A stretch of DNA of 13,410 nt from Clostridiaceae bacterium (GTDB lineage: Bacteria > Bacillota > Clostridia > Lutisporales > Lutisporaceae): positions 1-13,410 of the forward strand of contig JAQVFD010000025.1 in NCBI GenBank assembly GCA_028697435.1. Reading direction: 5' to 3'. Of the stretch, positions 1 through 6,182 are shown in pieces. Position numbers and translations under genes: made by a program. A model generated the notes under the pieces. It did not search any database. It was not told the origin of the DNA and saw only the letters and a list, made by a program, of their open reading frames with translations. The stretch's first letter is position 1; every line of letters starts with the position of its first letter.

Positions 1-2538
1 GGTTATTTCTCCTGCTATCAATGCCCTTCCTATAAAAGTCTCCATCTTGCTTTGTATAAACCTTTTTAAAGGTCTTGCACCATAAACCGGGTCATAGGAA
101 TTGCTGATTATATAGTCTTTTGCATTCTCGCTTAATGATATTTTTATATTTCTATCCTTAAGTCTTTCGGCTACCTGTTCAAATATTAGATCAATGATTT
201 TTCTGATTTGCTCCTTCAGCAGGGGCTTAAAGAACACCACATCGTCTACCCTATTCAGGAACTCAGGTCTGAAATGCCTCTTAAGCTCCTCATTCACTGC
301 CTTTACTGCCTCAGGTTTTAATGCACCGTTCTCCTCCACTCCTTCCAGAAGATACATGCTTCCTATATTTGAAGTCATTATAATAACCGTGTTCTTGAAA
401 TCCACAGTTCTGCCCTGGCTGTCAGTAAGTCTGCCTTCGTCGAGTATCTGCAGGAATACATTGAAGACATCCTGATGTGCCTTTTCTATCTCATCAAAGA
501 GCAATACCGAATAAGGCTTTCTTCTTACCGCTTCCGTAAGCTGACCTCCCTCATCATAGCCCACATATCCCGGAGGTGCACCAATCAGTCTTGCTACAGT
601 ATGCTTCTCCATATACTCAGACATATCAATCCTGATTATGTTATCCTCGCTGTCAAAAAGTGCTTCTGCAAGGGTTTTTGCCAGCTCTGTTTTTCCCACT
701 CCGGTAGGTCCCAGGAATATGAAGGAACCAATGGGTCTTTTAGGATCCTTAAGCCCGCTTCTTGCTCTAATAACCGCATCAGCTACGGCAGATACTGCCT
801 CTCCCTGTCCGATTACTCTCCTATGAAGAACCTCATCCAAGCGCAGCAATTTTTCCTTTTCGCTTTCCAAGAGCCTTTTTAAAGGTATTCCCGTCCAATT
901 GGATATTATCTCTGATATCTCTTCTTCAGTGACTTCTTCTCTGAGAAGGTGTCCCATGGTATGCATATTCTCTAAGTTTGATTTTTCGGATTCAAGCTTC
1001 TTTTCTAACTCAATGAGTTTGCCATACTTCAACTCCGCAACCCTATTAAGATCGTATTTCATTTCCGCCTTTTCTATTTCTGCTTTTGTTTCTTCAATTT
1101 GCTTTTTAATATCCCGGATATTCTTTATATTTTCCTTTTCGAGTTCCCATTGTGCTTTCATTGAATCTCCGGTAGATTTTAATTCGGAAAGCTCCCGATT
1201 CAAAGCCTCCAGCCTTTCCTCCGACTGTTTGTCACTTTCCTTTTTAAGTGCTTCCCTCTCTATCTCCAATTGCATAATTCTTCTCATAATCTCATCAAGC
1301 TCACTGGGCATGCTGTCAATTTCGGTACGCAGCATTGCAGCAGCTTCATCAATCAGATCGATTGCCTTATCAGGGAGGAACCTGTCACTTATATACCTGT
1401 TTGAAAGCACCGCCGCTGATATCAGAGCGTTGTCCTGTATCCTTACACCGTGGTGTACCTCGAATTTTTCTTTAAGCCCCCTAAGTATTGATATAGTATC
1501 CTCCACATTCGGAGCATCTATGAGCACCGGCTGAAATCTTCTTTCAAGGGCTGCATCCTTTTCAATATTCTTTCGGTATTCATCCAAAGTGGTAGCACCT
1601 ATACAGTGCAGTTCGCCTCTTGCCAGCATCGGCTTGAGGAGATTGCCGGCATCCATTGCACCTTCTGCTTTTCCGGCACCCACTATATTGTGAATTTCGT
1701 CTATGAACATAATGATTTTACCGTTAGACTTTTCTACTTCCTTCAGAACCGCTTTGAGCCTTTCCTCAAATTCTCCTCTATATTTGGCACCTGCTATGAG
1801 CGCACCCATGTCAAGAGAAAAAATCGTCTTATTCTTCAGTCCTTCAGGCACATCTCCCTTCATAATCCTCTGAGCCAAGCCTTCTACTGCTGCAGTTTTT
1901 CCGACTCCCGGTTCGCCGATAAGCACAGGATTATTTTTGGTCCTTCTGGATAGTATCCTGATTATTCGCCTTATTTCATTGTCTCTGCCTATTACAGGAT
2001 CCAACTTCCCCTTACGGGCATCTTCCACCAAGTCACGACCGAACTTTTTTAAAGCTTCATAGGTTTCTTCCGGGTTTTGGCTGGTAATGCGCTGATTACT
2101 CCGTACAGTAGAAAGTTCTTTTAAAAACTTATCTTTTGTTATGCCGTATTTCTTAATGACTTTTGAGGAGGGTGTATTGGCTTCATCAATCAGTGCTAAG
2201 TAAATGTGCTCTACACTTATATATTCATCCTGAAATTTCTCTGCAACTTCACCGGCTTTTATGAATAGTTCTTCAAATCTTCTGGAAACATAAGGTGAAG
2301 ATGCTGTCTCTCCATAAACCTTTGGAATTTTATCTATAAGGTCAGTCATGTCCTTGTAGTAGAAATCAAAGGGTACATTCATTTTTGAAAGCAGCCTCGG
2401 AATCAATCCATCATTCTGCAAAATTATAGCATAGTGTAAATGTTCTCCTTCGATAGTTTGGTGCTTATGCTTTATTGCAAGGTTCTGAGATTCCAGAACA
2501 GCTTCCTGAGCCTTTTGAGTTAATTTATTAATGTCCAT
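1..2538 (-). CDS. clpB: ATP-dependent disaggregase ClpB (C-terminus cut by window edge)
   Basis: Hsp100 AAA+ disaggregase that, with DnaK/DnaJ/GrpE, threads aggregated proteins through a cytoplasmic hexamer. The 846 codons present include an N-terminal Clp-N repeat domain starting MDINKLTQKAQEAV, the first Walker A motif GEPGVGKT at residues 208-215 with Walker B MFIDEIH, a long charged coiled-coil middle domain (about 410-530) typical of ClpB rather than ClpA or ClpX, and the second Walker A motif GPTGVGKT at 610-617 with LLFDEIEKAH. The AAA+ C-terminal region reaches the DPVYGARPLKR motif. The family is usually about 860-870 residues, so only some 15-20 are missing at the window edge. The ATG at 2538 is preceded by GGAG at 9-nt spacing. 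The gene runs divergently from the SASP gene and has its own SigA-type promoter and CtsR operator, so heat-shock control is likely. Confidence 0.97.
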   Translation of the reverse strand, partial: MDINKLTQKAQEAVLESQNLAIKHKHQTIEGEHLHYAIILQNDGLIPRLLSKMNVPFDFYYKDMTDLIDKIPKVYGETASSPYVSRRFEELFIKAGEVAEKFQDEYISVEHIYLALIDEANTPSSKVIKKYGITKDKFLKELSTVRSNQRITSQNPEETYEALKKFGRDLVEDARKGKLDPVIGRDNEIRRIIRILSRRTKNNPVLIGEPGVGKTAAVEGLAQRIMKGDVPEGLKNKTIFSLDMGALIAGAKYRGEFEERLKAVLKEVEKSNGKIIMFIDEIHNIVGAGKAEGAMDAGNLLKPMLARGELHCIGATTLDEYRKNIEKDAALERRFQPVLIDAPNVEDTISILRGLKEKFEVHHGVRIQDNALISAAVLSNRYISDRFLPDKAIDLIDEAAAMLRTEIDSMPSELDEIMRRIMQLEIEREALKKESDKQSEERLEALNRELSELKSTGDSMKAQWELEKENIKNIRDIKKQIEETKAEIEKAEMKYDLNRVAELKYGKLIELEKKLESEKSNLENMHTMGHLLREEVTEEEISEIISNWTGIPLKRLLESEKEKLLRLDEVLHRRVIGQGEAVSAVADAVIRARSGLKDPKRPIGSFIFLGPTGVGKTELAKTLAEALFDSEDNIIRIDMSEYMEKHTVARLIGAPPGYVGYDEGGQLTEAVRRKPYSVLLFDEIEKAHQDVFNVFLQILDEGRLTDSQGRTVDFKNTVIIMTSNIGSMYLLEGVEENGALKPEAVKAVNEELKRHFRPEFLNRVDDVVFFKPLLKEQIRKIIDLIFEQVAERLKDRNIKISLSENAKDYIISNSYDPVYGARPLKRFIQSKMETFIGRALIAGEIT

Positions 2539-2565
2539 ATATATCTTCTCCTTTTTATTAGGGTC

Positions 2566-2588
2566 TTTGACTTTGACTTTCTTTGACT
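2566..2588 (-). promoter_or_regulatory. CtsR operator upstream of clpB
   Basis: On the minus strand the sequence reads AGTCAAA-GAA-AGTCAAA (2588 to 2572). This matches the CtsR consensus of two RGTCAAA heptads separated by NAN. A third heptad, AGTCAAA, abuts directly at 2572-2566. The site lies just downstream of the -10 element, across the predicted transcription start, where a repressor would block clpB transcription until heat stress inactivates CtsR. Confidence 0.87.
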
Positions 2589-2597
2589 TTTAATTAA

Positions 2598-2626
2598 TTT
2601 ATATCATATTCGGATTTCAAATGCAA
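2598..2626 (-). promoter_or_regulatory. SigA-type promoter of clpB
   Basis: On the minus strand, TTGCAT (2626-2621) and TATAAA (2603-2598) are separated by exactly 17 nt. The start would fall near 2591, at the edge of the CtsR heptads. The spacing and the adjacent operator support the assignment. Confidence 0.75.
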
Positions 2627-2646
2627 GTTAAAATTGGAATGAAAAC

Positions 2647-2669
2647 AATAATATTACACTAATATTATT
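2647..2669. repeat. Perfect AT-rich dyad between clpB and the SASP gene
   Basis: AATAATATTA, the loop CAC, then TAATATTATT form a perfect 10-bp inverted repeat in the clpB/SASP intergenic region, 39 bp before the SASP start codon. It is all A/T in the arms and has no T tract that would make it a terminator. A sporulation regulator site or a chance AT palindrome are both possible. Confidence 0.55.
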
Positions 2670-2707
2670 CCGATTTCAGTAAAACATAATATCAGGAGGT
2701 GATATAA

Positions 2708-2908
2708 ATGGCAAGAAATAATCAGAAAGTAGTACCTCAAGCATCAGCAGCACTTGACAGGATGAAATTTGAGGTGGCATCTGAGGTAGGTGTAACTTTA
2801 AAAGAAGGATATAATGGTGACATTTCATCAAGGGACGCAGGCAGGGTAGGCGGAACTATGGTAAAGAAATTAATCGAGCAGGCTGAAAGAAGCATGTCCG
2901 GTAGATAA
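2708..2908 (+). CDS. Alpha/beta-type small acid-soluble spore protein
   Basis: A 66-residue DNA-binding protein made in the forespore; this family coats spore DNA and protects it from UV and heat, and is degraded by the GPR protease at germination. The sequence carries the family hallmarks: KFEVASEVGV at about residues 20-29, containing the GPR cleavage region, and a C-terminal GRVGGTMVKKLIEQAE segment matching the conserved VGG-MVKxL block. The 66-residue length is normal. AGGAGGTGAT lies 8 nt upstream of the ATG, a near-perfect Shine-Dalgarno sequence. The gene is monocistronic, between divergent clpB and a strong terminator. Forespore SigG control is expected for the family, but no convincing SigG promoter was located. 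Confidence 0.95.
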   Translation: MARNNQKVVPQASAALDRMKFEVASEVGVTLKEGYNGDISSRDAGRVGGTMVKKLIEQAERSMSGR

Positions 2909-2915
2909 TATTAAG

Positions 2916-2965
2916 AAAAGGGATGTCGCAAAACTATTGAATAATAGTTTGCGATATCCCTTTTT
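2916..2965. terminator. Bidirectional terminator between the SASP and GNAT genes
   Basis: GGGATGTCGCAAAACTATT and AATAGTTTGCGATATCCC pair over about 18 bp around a GAAT loop. The stem is followed by TTTTT on the plus strand and preceded by AAAA, giving a U tract on the minus strand. It starts 7 nt after the SASP stop and ends 10 nt from the GNAT stop, so it can end both convergent transcripts. Confidence 0.9.
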
Positions 2966-2975
2966 CAGTACTTGG

Positions 2976-3614
2976 TTATTGAAAATGCGACTCCGTCACA
3001 TTTTTATGGTAAATCAAATCTGTATATAGGGTGTTGTTGTAATTTTCATAACGAACTCCTGCCAGATTGTATTTTTGCTTTTTCCTGAACTGGAGAGAAG
3101 CAAAATTTGGCTGCGGACTGATTATTGTCTCCGCAAAAATATGTTCTATGCCTTCAAGCTTCAGATCCTCCAAGAGCCTTTTATAGATAAGACTTCCTAT
3201 TCCAATACCCGTCAAATCTGAAAATACGGCAGTTTTATCAACCACGATAAACTTATTCGTCCAGCTCAAATCAAATTCCGGATTCCAGTACACATCGTCC
3301 AGCCAATTAGGATTGTCCCTTATCCATTCCTCTTTGGTATAGGCTATCATAAATCCATATACTTTATCAAATTCAGCAACATAGAAATACTCTAAATTTT
3401 CGATCCAATTGCCTATCTTCTTCTTATAATAGGAAGGCTTCGATAAGTAATCATCCACGAGAAAGCCCTGTTCGGAAATTTTTTCCGAGGTTCCGACTGA
3501 AGATGCTACATCATATATTGCATTGATATCGCTAATTTTGGCTTTTCTTACCCTGAGAAGCTTTTTCAGATGATATGGGTTTACAACACTGTATGAATTG
3601 GTTACTGCGGACAT
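2976..3614 (-). CDS. GNAT-family N-acetyltransferase under a c-di-AMP riboswitch
   Basis: A 212-residue protein resembling the GCN5-related acetyltransferases, which move an acetyl group from acetyl-CoA to an amine. The fold signature begins with LRVRKAKISDINAIYDVAS (about residues 20-38), typical of beta1-alpha1 of the family. The acetyl-CoA pyrophosphate loop reads LTGIGIGSLIYKRL at 134-147. A C-terminal FASLQFRKKQKYNLAG segment matches the usual motif B ending. The substrate cannot be told. The ATG at 3614 has AAGGAGG about 9 nt upstream, which fixes the start. The gene is alone in its transcript: a promoter, a ydaO-type riboswitch and an intrinsic terminator precede it and a shared terminator follows. 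Control by cyclic di-AMP suggests a link to osmotic, potassium or cell-wall homeostasis, which is inference. Confidence 0.8.
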   Translation of the reverse strand: MSAVTNSYSVVNPYHLKKLLRVRKAKISDINAIYDVASSVGTSEKISEQGFLVDDYLSKPSYYKKKIGNWIENLEYFYVAEFDKVYGFMIAYTKEEWIRDNPNWLDDVYWNPEFDLSWTNKFIVVDKTAVFSDLTGIGIGSLIYKRLLEDLKLEGIEHIFAETIISPQPNFASLQFRKKQKYNLAGVRYENYNNTLYTDLIYHKNVTESHFQ

Positions 3615-3673
3615 ATCAATACCTCCTTTTTAATAAAGGAAGTTCCGGGCGATAGAAGGTAATTTGAGGGTCG

Positions 3674-3699
3674 AAAAAGCCGTGGAGTAAACCACGGCT
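3674..3699 (-). terminator. Riboswitch expression-platform terminator
   Basis: On the minus strand AGCCGTGG, the loop TTTACT and CCACGGCT form a perfect 8-bp stem whose 3' side runs into a TTTTT tract at 3678-3674. It lies between the c-di-AMP aptamer and the GNAT start codon, as expected for a transcription-terminating riboswitch. The flanks 3710-3717 and 3659-3666 are also perfectly complementary (GTAATTTG/CAAATTAC) and could extend or rearrange this structure. Confidence 0.9.
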
Positions 3700-3717
3700 G
3701 CAATTATTACAAATTAC

Positions 3718-3857
3718 ACCCAGTCCTCCTCTTCCACGCTTACGAGGTTAGCTGACGGATTCGGGCCGAAAAAGATTAGCCCTACCTGCCTTGCAGGATT
3801 CACCCCAATTGTTGGTTCCCCCGTTCCCTAATAAAGGGACTCAGCGATCGATTGGGT
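3718..3857 (-). promoter_or_regulatory. Cyclic di-AMP riboswitch (ydaO/yuaA class)
   Basis: Read on the minus strand, this stretch contains the conserved blocks of the ydaO/yuaA aptamer in order: ATCGCTGAG, AACGGGGGAACCAA, TTGGGGTGAATCC, GGTAGGGC, GCCCGAATCCGTCAGCTAAC, CTCGTAAGCG and GAGGAGGA. The outer P1 helix is ACCCA (3857-3853) with TGGGT (3722-3718). The family binds cyclic di-AMP and usually turns expression off when the ligand is present. It sits between a promoter and an intrinsic terminator, so regulation by termination of the downstream GNAT gene is expected. Confidence 0.93.
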
Positions 3858-3880
3858 CTATTCACTTTTAGTTATATAGT

Positions 3881-3909
3881 ATTATATTCCAGTTGAATAA
3901 AAATTACAA
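3881..3909 (-). promoter_or_regulatory. SigA-type promoter of the riboswitch-GNAT transcript
   Basis: On the minus strand TTGTAA (3909-3904) and a perfect TATAAT (3886-3881) are spaced 17 nt apart. Transcription would begin near 3874, about 17 nt before the P1 helix of the c-di-AMP aptamer. Confidence 0.82.
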
Positions 3910-3936
3910 CAGATTTTTTGGAAATTTTTGAATCTT

Positions 3937-4356
3937 TTAAGGTCTGCCCTCCAATATTCCAACCCTTTCATCAACCTTATTCATTAAAATATCATAGTTC
4001 ACAATCTGTCTCGCATGATGCCCCGTACCAATCCTTCCTATCTCGTCATAGGCTATGATTTCAAAAGATAATGTGTTTCCGTCAACTTCAATAAGTTTTG
4101 CGGTAACGGTTACTGTCATCCCCTCTTTGGTTGGAAACTCATGTTCAATTTCGATGCCTTTTCCAATTGTAATATAACTATCAGGCAGTAAAGGATCGAC
4201 AGTATCAACTGCTGCTTCAATCATTAATGCGATTAGAGTTGGTGTTGCCAATAGGTCTTTTAAAGCTCCGCTTCCAAAATTCAATGCGGTATCATCTTTA
4301 GTTATAACCTTTTGAACTGACTTTGACATTCCAACGGATAATTCAGGCATATTCAT
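3937..4356 (-). CDS. Hotdog-fold thioesterase, fluoroacetyl-CoA thioesterase (FlK)-like
   Basis: A 139-residue single-domain protein of the hotdog thioesterase superfamily, probably acting on a small acyl-CoA in the cytoplasm. The segment SGALKDLLATPTLIALMIEAA (residues 29-49) resembles the catalytic loop and central helix of FlK-type enzymes. Thr38 or Thr40, Glu47 and His72 are spaced much like the Thr-Glu-His triad of FlK. EFPTKEGMTVTVTAKLIEVDGNTLSF and GTGHHARQIV provide the following strands, as in the family. FlK-like proteins are common in Clostridia without any fluoroacetate metabolism, so the specific substrate is unknown. The ATG at 4356 has AGGAGG 7 nt upstream. It is a single gene between the pyrBI terminator and the GNAT promoter, and no clear terminator follows it. 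Confidence 0.83.
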   Translation of the reverse strand: MNMPELSVGMSKSVQKVITKDDTALNFGSGALKDLLATPTLIALMIEAAVDTVDPLLPDSYITIGKGIEIEHEFPTKEGMTVTVTAKLIEVDGNTLSFEIIAYDEIGRIGTGHHARQIVNYDILMNKVDERVGILEGRP

Positions 4357-4408
4357 GCTAACACCTCCTTTTTTAATTATATCATATATTCTTTAGAATT
4401 TATGATTG

Positions 4409-4450
4409 TGCCATGCGCGTTTTCGGCAATGCCGAAATAATCGCGCGGCA
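4409..4450. other. GC-rich two-tier hairpin upstream of the thioesterase gene
   Basis: On the minus strand TGCC-GCGCG at one end pairs with CGCGC-AT-GGCA at the other, with a 2-nt bulge. Inside, TTTCGGC and GCCGAAA pair around an ATT loop. The element is much richer in G+C than its surroundings. No T tract follows it in either direction. It could be a leader RNA structure or a small palindromic repeat; its family is not recognised. Confidence 0.6.
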
Positions 4451-4452
4451 TT

Positions 4453-4492
4453 TAAAATAAAAGGTATAATATGTGTTTACACATATTATACC
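4453..4492 (-). terminator. Terminator of the pyrBI operon (30-bp perfect palindrome)
   Basis: GGTATAATATGTGT and ACACATATTATACC are perfect 14-nt arms around a 2-nt centre (4463-4492). On the minus strand the palindrome is followed by TTTTATTTT, and it begins 23 nt past the pyrI stop, which suits an intrinsic terminator. The stem is AT-rich, so efficiency may be modest. Confidence 0.7.
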
Positions 4493-4515
4493 ATAAAATC
4501 TCAGGTGATGTACAA

Positions 4516-4947
4516 TTATATGGTGTAGGAAGTCAATTCTTCACAATAACCGCATCGGTAAAAAATCTTCCCGTTTGAATGGGCAAGCCGGAATTTGGGG
4601 GTCGCATAATCGTCAGAATTGCTGACACACCTGGGATTCTTGCACTTGAACAATCCCTGTACTTCTTTTGGTATGATGGTATTCATCTTATTGACTATCT
4701 TGTCATCTTCAATTATGTTTACGGTTATATCCGGGTCTATCAATCCCAACATCGTAAGATCTACGTCTATCTTGTTCTCGATTTTAATAATATCTTTCCT
4801 GCCAAGCTTGTTGCTTGGTACATTAATCAACAGCACCACAGGAAAAATTACCTCATCCAGCTTAAGCTTTTCAAAAATTTTTATTCCATTACCTGCAGTA
4901 ATATGGTCAATAACTATTCCACAATTAATGCTATTTACGGTTAACAT
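4516..4947 (-). CDS. pyrI: Aspartate carbamoyltransferase regulatory subunit PyrI
   Basis: A 143-residue regulatory chain that assembles with PyrB and makes the first committed step of pyrimidine synthesis sensitive to nucleotides (CTP and ATP in the best-studied enzymes). The N-terminal allosteric domain contains GIVIDHITAGNG and KIENKIDVDL. The C-terminal zinc domain has four cysteines at 102, 107, 132 and 135 (CKNPRC and CGYC), the set that contacts the catalytic subunit. The usual length is about 140-155. The start ATG at 4947 lies inside the end of pyrB, a 17-nt overlap, with GGGGGTG upstream, so translation is probably coupled. The same promoter and PyrR-type leader should control both genes. 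Confidence 0.96.
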   Translation of the reverse strand: MLTVNSINCGIVIDHITAGNGIKIFEKLKLDEVIFPVVLLINVPSNKLGRKDIIKIENKIDVDLTMLGLIDPDITVNIIEDDKIVNKMNTIIPKEVQGLFKCKNPRCVSNSDDYATPKFRLAHSNGKIFYRCGYCEELTSYTI

Positions 4948-5875
4948 TCACATTCACCCCCAACAAGAGCGCTATAAGCGCCATCCTCACATATATCCCA
5001 AATTCAGCCTGCTTAAAATATACAGCTCTCTTATCGTCATCAACATCATAGCTTATCTCATTAACCCTTGGCAGAGGATGCATTACAAGCATATCCTCCC
5101 TGGAATCCTTAAGCTTACTTTTAGATAGTATATAACTGTCCTTAAGCCTCATATAATCTGCTTCGTTAAAGAACCTTTCCTTTTGAATTCTGGTCATATA
5201 CAGTACATCAACCTGGTTAATCACTTCTTCAAGGTTTTCCGTTTCATAAATATCCACATTATGTTTTTCCAGAAGGCCATACTTCAAGTGTTCGGGAAGC
5301 CTGAGTTCAGCAGGGGATATAAGTACAAATTTCGATCCTTTATAATATGACATTGCACTTATCAATGAATGAACCGTCCTTCCAAATTTAAGATCTCCGC
5401 AGAAAGCAATTGTCTGATTCTCCAATGTTCCTTTATACCTTCTTATGGTAAGCAGGTCTGTCAAAGTCTGTGTAGGATGCTGGTGTCCTCCGTCACCTCC
5501 GTTTATGACAGGAATAAAAGAGTACTCCGATGCAAGCCTGGGTGCACCTTCCTTGGGATGTCTCATAACCACAACATCTGCGTACGAGCTTAATACCCTT
5601 ATTGTATCAGCTATACTCTCGCCCTTTGAAACCGAACTTGTTGCCGCATCTGAAAAACCGAGCACTTTGCCTCCCATTCTAAGCATAGCTGATTCAAAGC
5701 TTAGCCTCGTCCTTGTACTTGGCTCATAAAACAGTGTCCCAAGGATTCTTCCATTGCAGATACTTCCATATAAGTCCCTGTCATCCACCATTCTGTCAGC
5801 CAGATCAAAAACCTCATCAAGCTCTGATAGGCTGAAATCATTGGGGTCAATCATATGTTTGCCTTTTAAACTCAT
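4931..5875 (-). CDS. pyrB: Aspartate carbamoyltransferase catalytic subunit PyrB
   Basis: A 314-residue enzyme that condenses carbamoyl phosphate with L-aspartate to give N-carbamoyl-L-aspartate. The carbamoyl phosphate loop STRTR is at residues 53-57 within FYEPSTRTRLSF, the mobile SVSKGES loop at 81-87, and the HPTQ motif with His133. GDLKFGRTVHSL and MHPLPRVNEI complete the family blocks. The length is normal for the catalytic chain. The ATG at 5875 has AGGAGG 7 nt upstream (5888-5883). pyrI overlaps its 3' end. No other pyr gene lies next to the pair. Leader elements at 5886-6066 indicate PyrR-dependent attenuation. Confidence 0.98.
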   Translation of the reverse strand: MSLKGKHMIDPNDFSLSELDEVFDLADRMVDDRDLYGSICNGRILGTLFYEPSTRTRLSFESAMLRMGGKVLGFSDAATSSVSKGESIADTIRVLSSYADVVVMRHPKEGAPRLASEYSFIPVINGGDGGHQHPTQTLTDLLTIRRYKGTLENQTIAFCGDLKFGRTVHSLISAMSYYKGSKFVLISPAELRLPEHLKYGLLEKHNVDIYETENLEEVINQVDVLYMTRIQKERFFNEADYMRLKDSYILSKSKLKDSREDMLVMHPLPRVNEISYDVDDDKRAVYFKQAEFGIYVRMALIALLLGVNVNVNRK

Positions 5876-5885
5876 TTACTCTCCT

Positions 5886-5918
5886 CCTTTTAAGTCTCTC
5901 AGGACTACTATTTAAAGG
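5886..5918 (-). promoter_or_regulatory. Second PyrR-like binding loop, overlapping the pyrB Shine-Dalgarno
   Basis: On the minus strand CCTTT, a bulged spacer, then AGTCCTGAGAGACT, then AAAGG form a hairpin. The core AGTCCTGAGAGACT matches the PyrR loop consensus ARUCCNGNGAGGYU except G to A at position 12. That change turns a U-G pair into a U-A pair, so the stem is kept. The lower stem pairs into AAAGG, which includes the first part of the AGGAGG ribosome binding site. PyrR binding here could hinder translation initiation (inference). Confidence 0.75.
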
Positions 5919-5931
5919 TTGCCCGGGATGT

Positions 5932-5964
5932 AAAAAGACCATCACACCTGTGGGCATGAAGGTC
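5932..5964 (-). terminator. Attenuator terminator of the pyrBI leader
   Basis: On the minus strand GACCTTCATGCC pairs with GGTGTGATGGTC around a CACA loop, 12 positions with one U-U mismatch and two wobble pairs, followed by TTTTT. Its 5' arm begins GACCTT, which can alternatively pair with AAGGTT at the 3' side of the upstream PyrR hairpin (5996-5991). This gives the mutually exclusive terminator and antiterminator states of pyr attenuation. Confidence 0.9.
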
Positions 5965-5990
5965 ATAATAATTATCTGACAAAATATCAA

Positions 5991-6025
5991 AACCTTACCA
6001 GCCTCACAGGACTAAATTAAAGGTT
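5991..6025 (-). promoter_or_regulatory. PyrR-binding anti-antiterminator hairpin
   Basis: On the minus strand AACCTT (6025-6020) pairs with AAGGTT (5996-5991), enclosing AGTCCTGTGAGGCT (6013-6000). The latter matches the PyrR RNA-binding consensus ARUCCNGNGAGGYU at every position. When UMP-bound PyrR holds this hairpin, AAGGTT is unavailable to the antiterminator and the downstream terminator forms. Confidence 0.92.
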
Positions 6026-6037
6026 ATCTTTTTTTAT

Positions 6038-6066
6038 AAAATATCATAATGAAGGATTGTTGTCAA
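6038..6066 (-). promoter_or_regulatory. SigA-type promoter of pyrBI
   Basis: On the minus strand a perfect TTGACA (6066-6061) precedes TATTTT (6043-6038) by 17 nt. Transcription would start near 6031, a few bases before the PyrR hairpin. Confidence 0.82.
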
Positions 6067-6182
6067 TAAAAATGATGTGAAAAACTTTTTTCAAATTACA
6101 CCCAAAAACCATAATCGACCTGCGAATAATATATTAAACACAGAAGTTCATTCAAAGAAAAAAGAAACAAGGAGGAAATATT

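Noticed and set aside
194..1953. Several plus-strand ORFs
   Set aside because: They are antisense to the continuous clpB reading frame, whose Walker motifs are unambiguous.
2685..2691. CATAATA resembling a SigG -10 element before the SASP gene
   Set aside because: Transcription from it would start inside the AGGAGG ribosome binding site, and no suitable -35 lies 17-18 nt upstream.
4376..4381. TATAAT on the minus strand as the thioesterase promoter
   Set aside because: The start would fall on the ribosome binding site, and 17 nt upstream the sequence is CATAAA, a poor -35.
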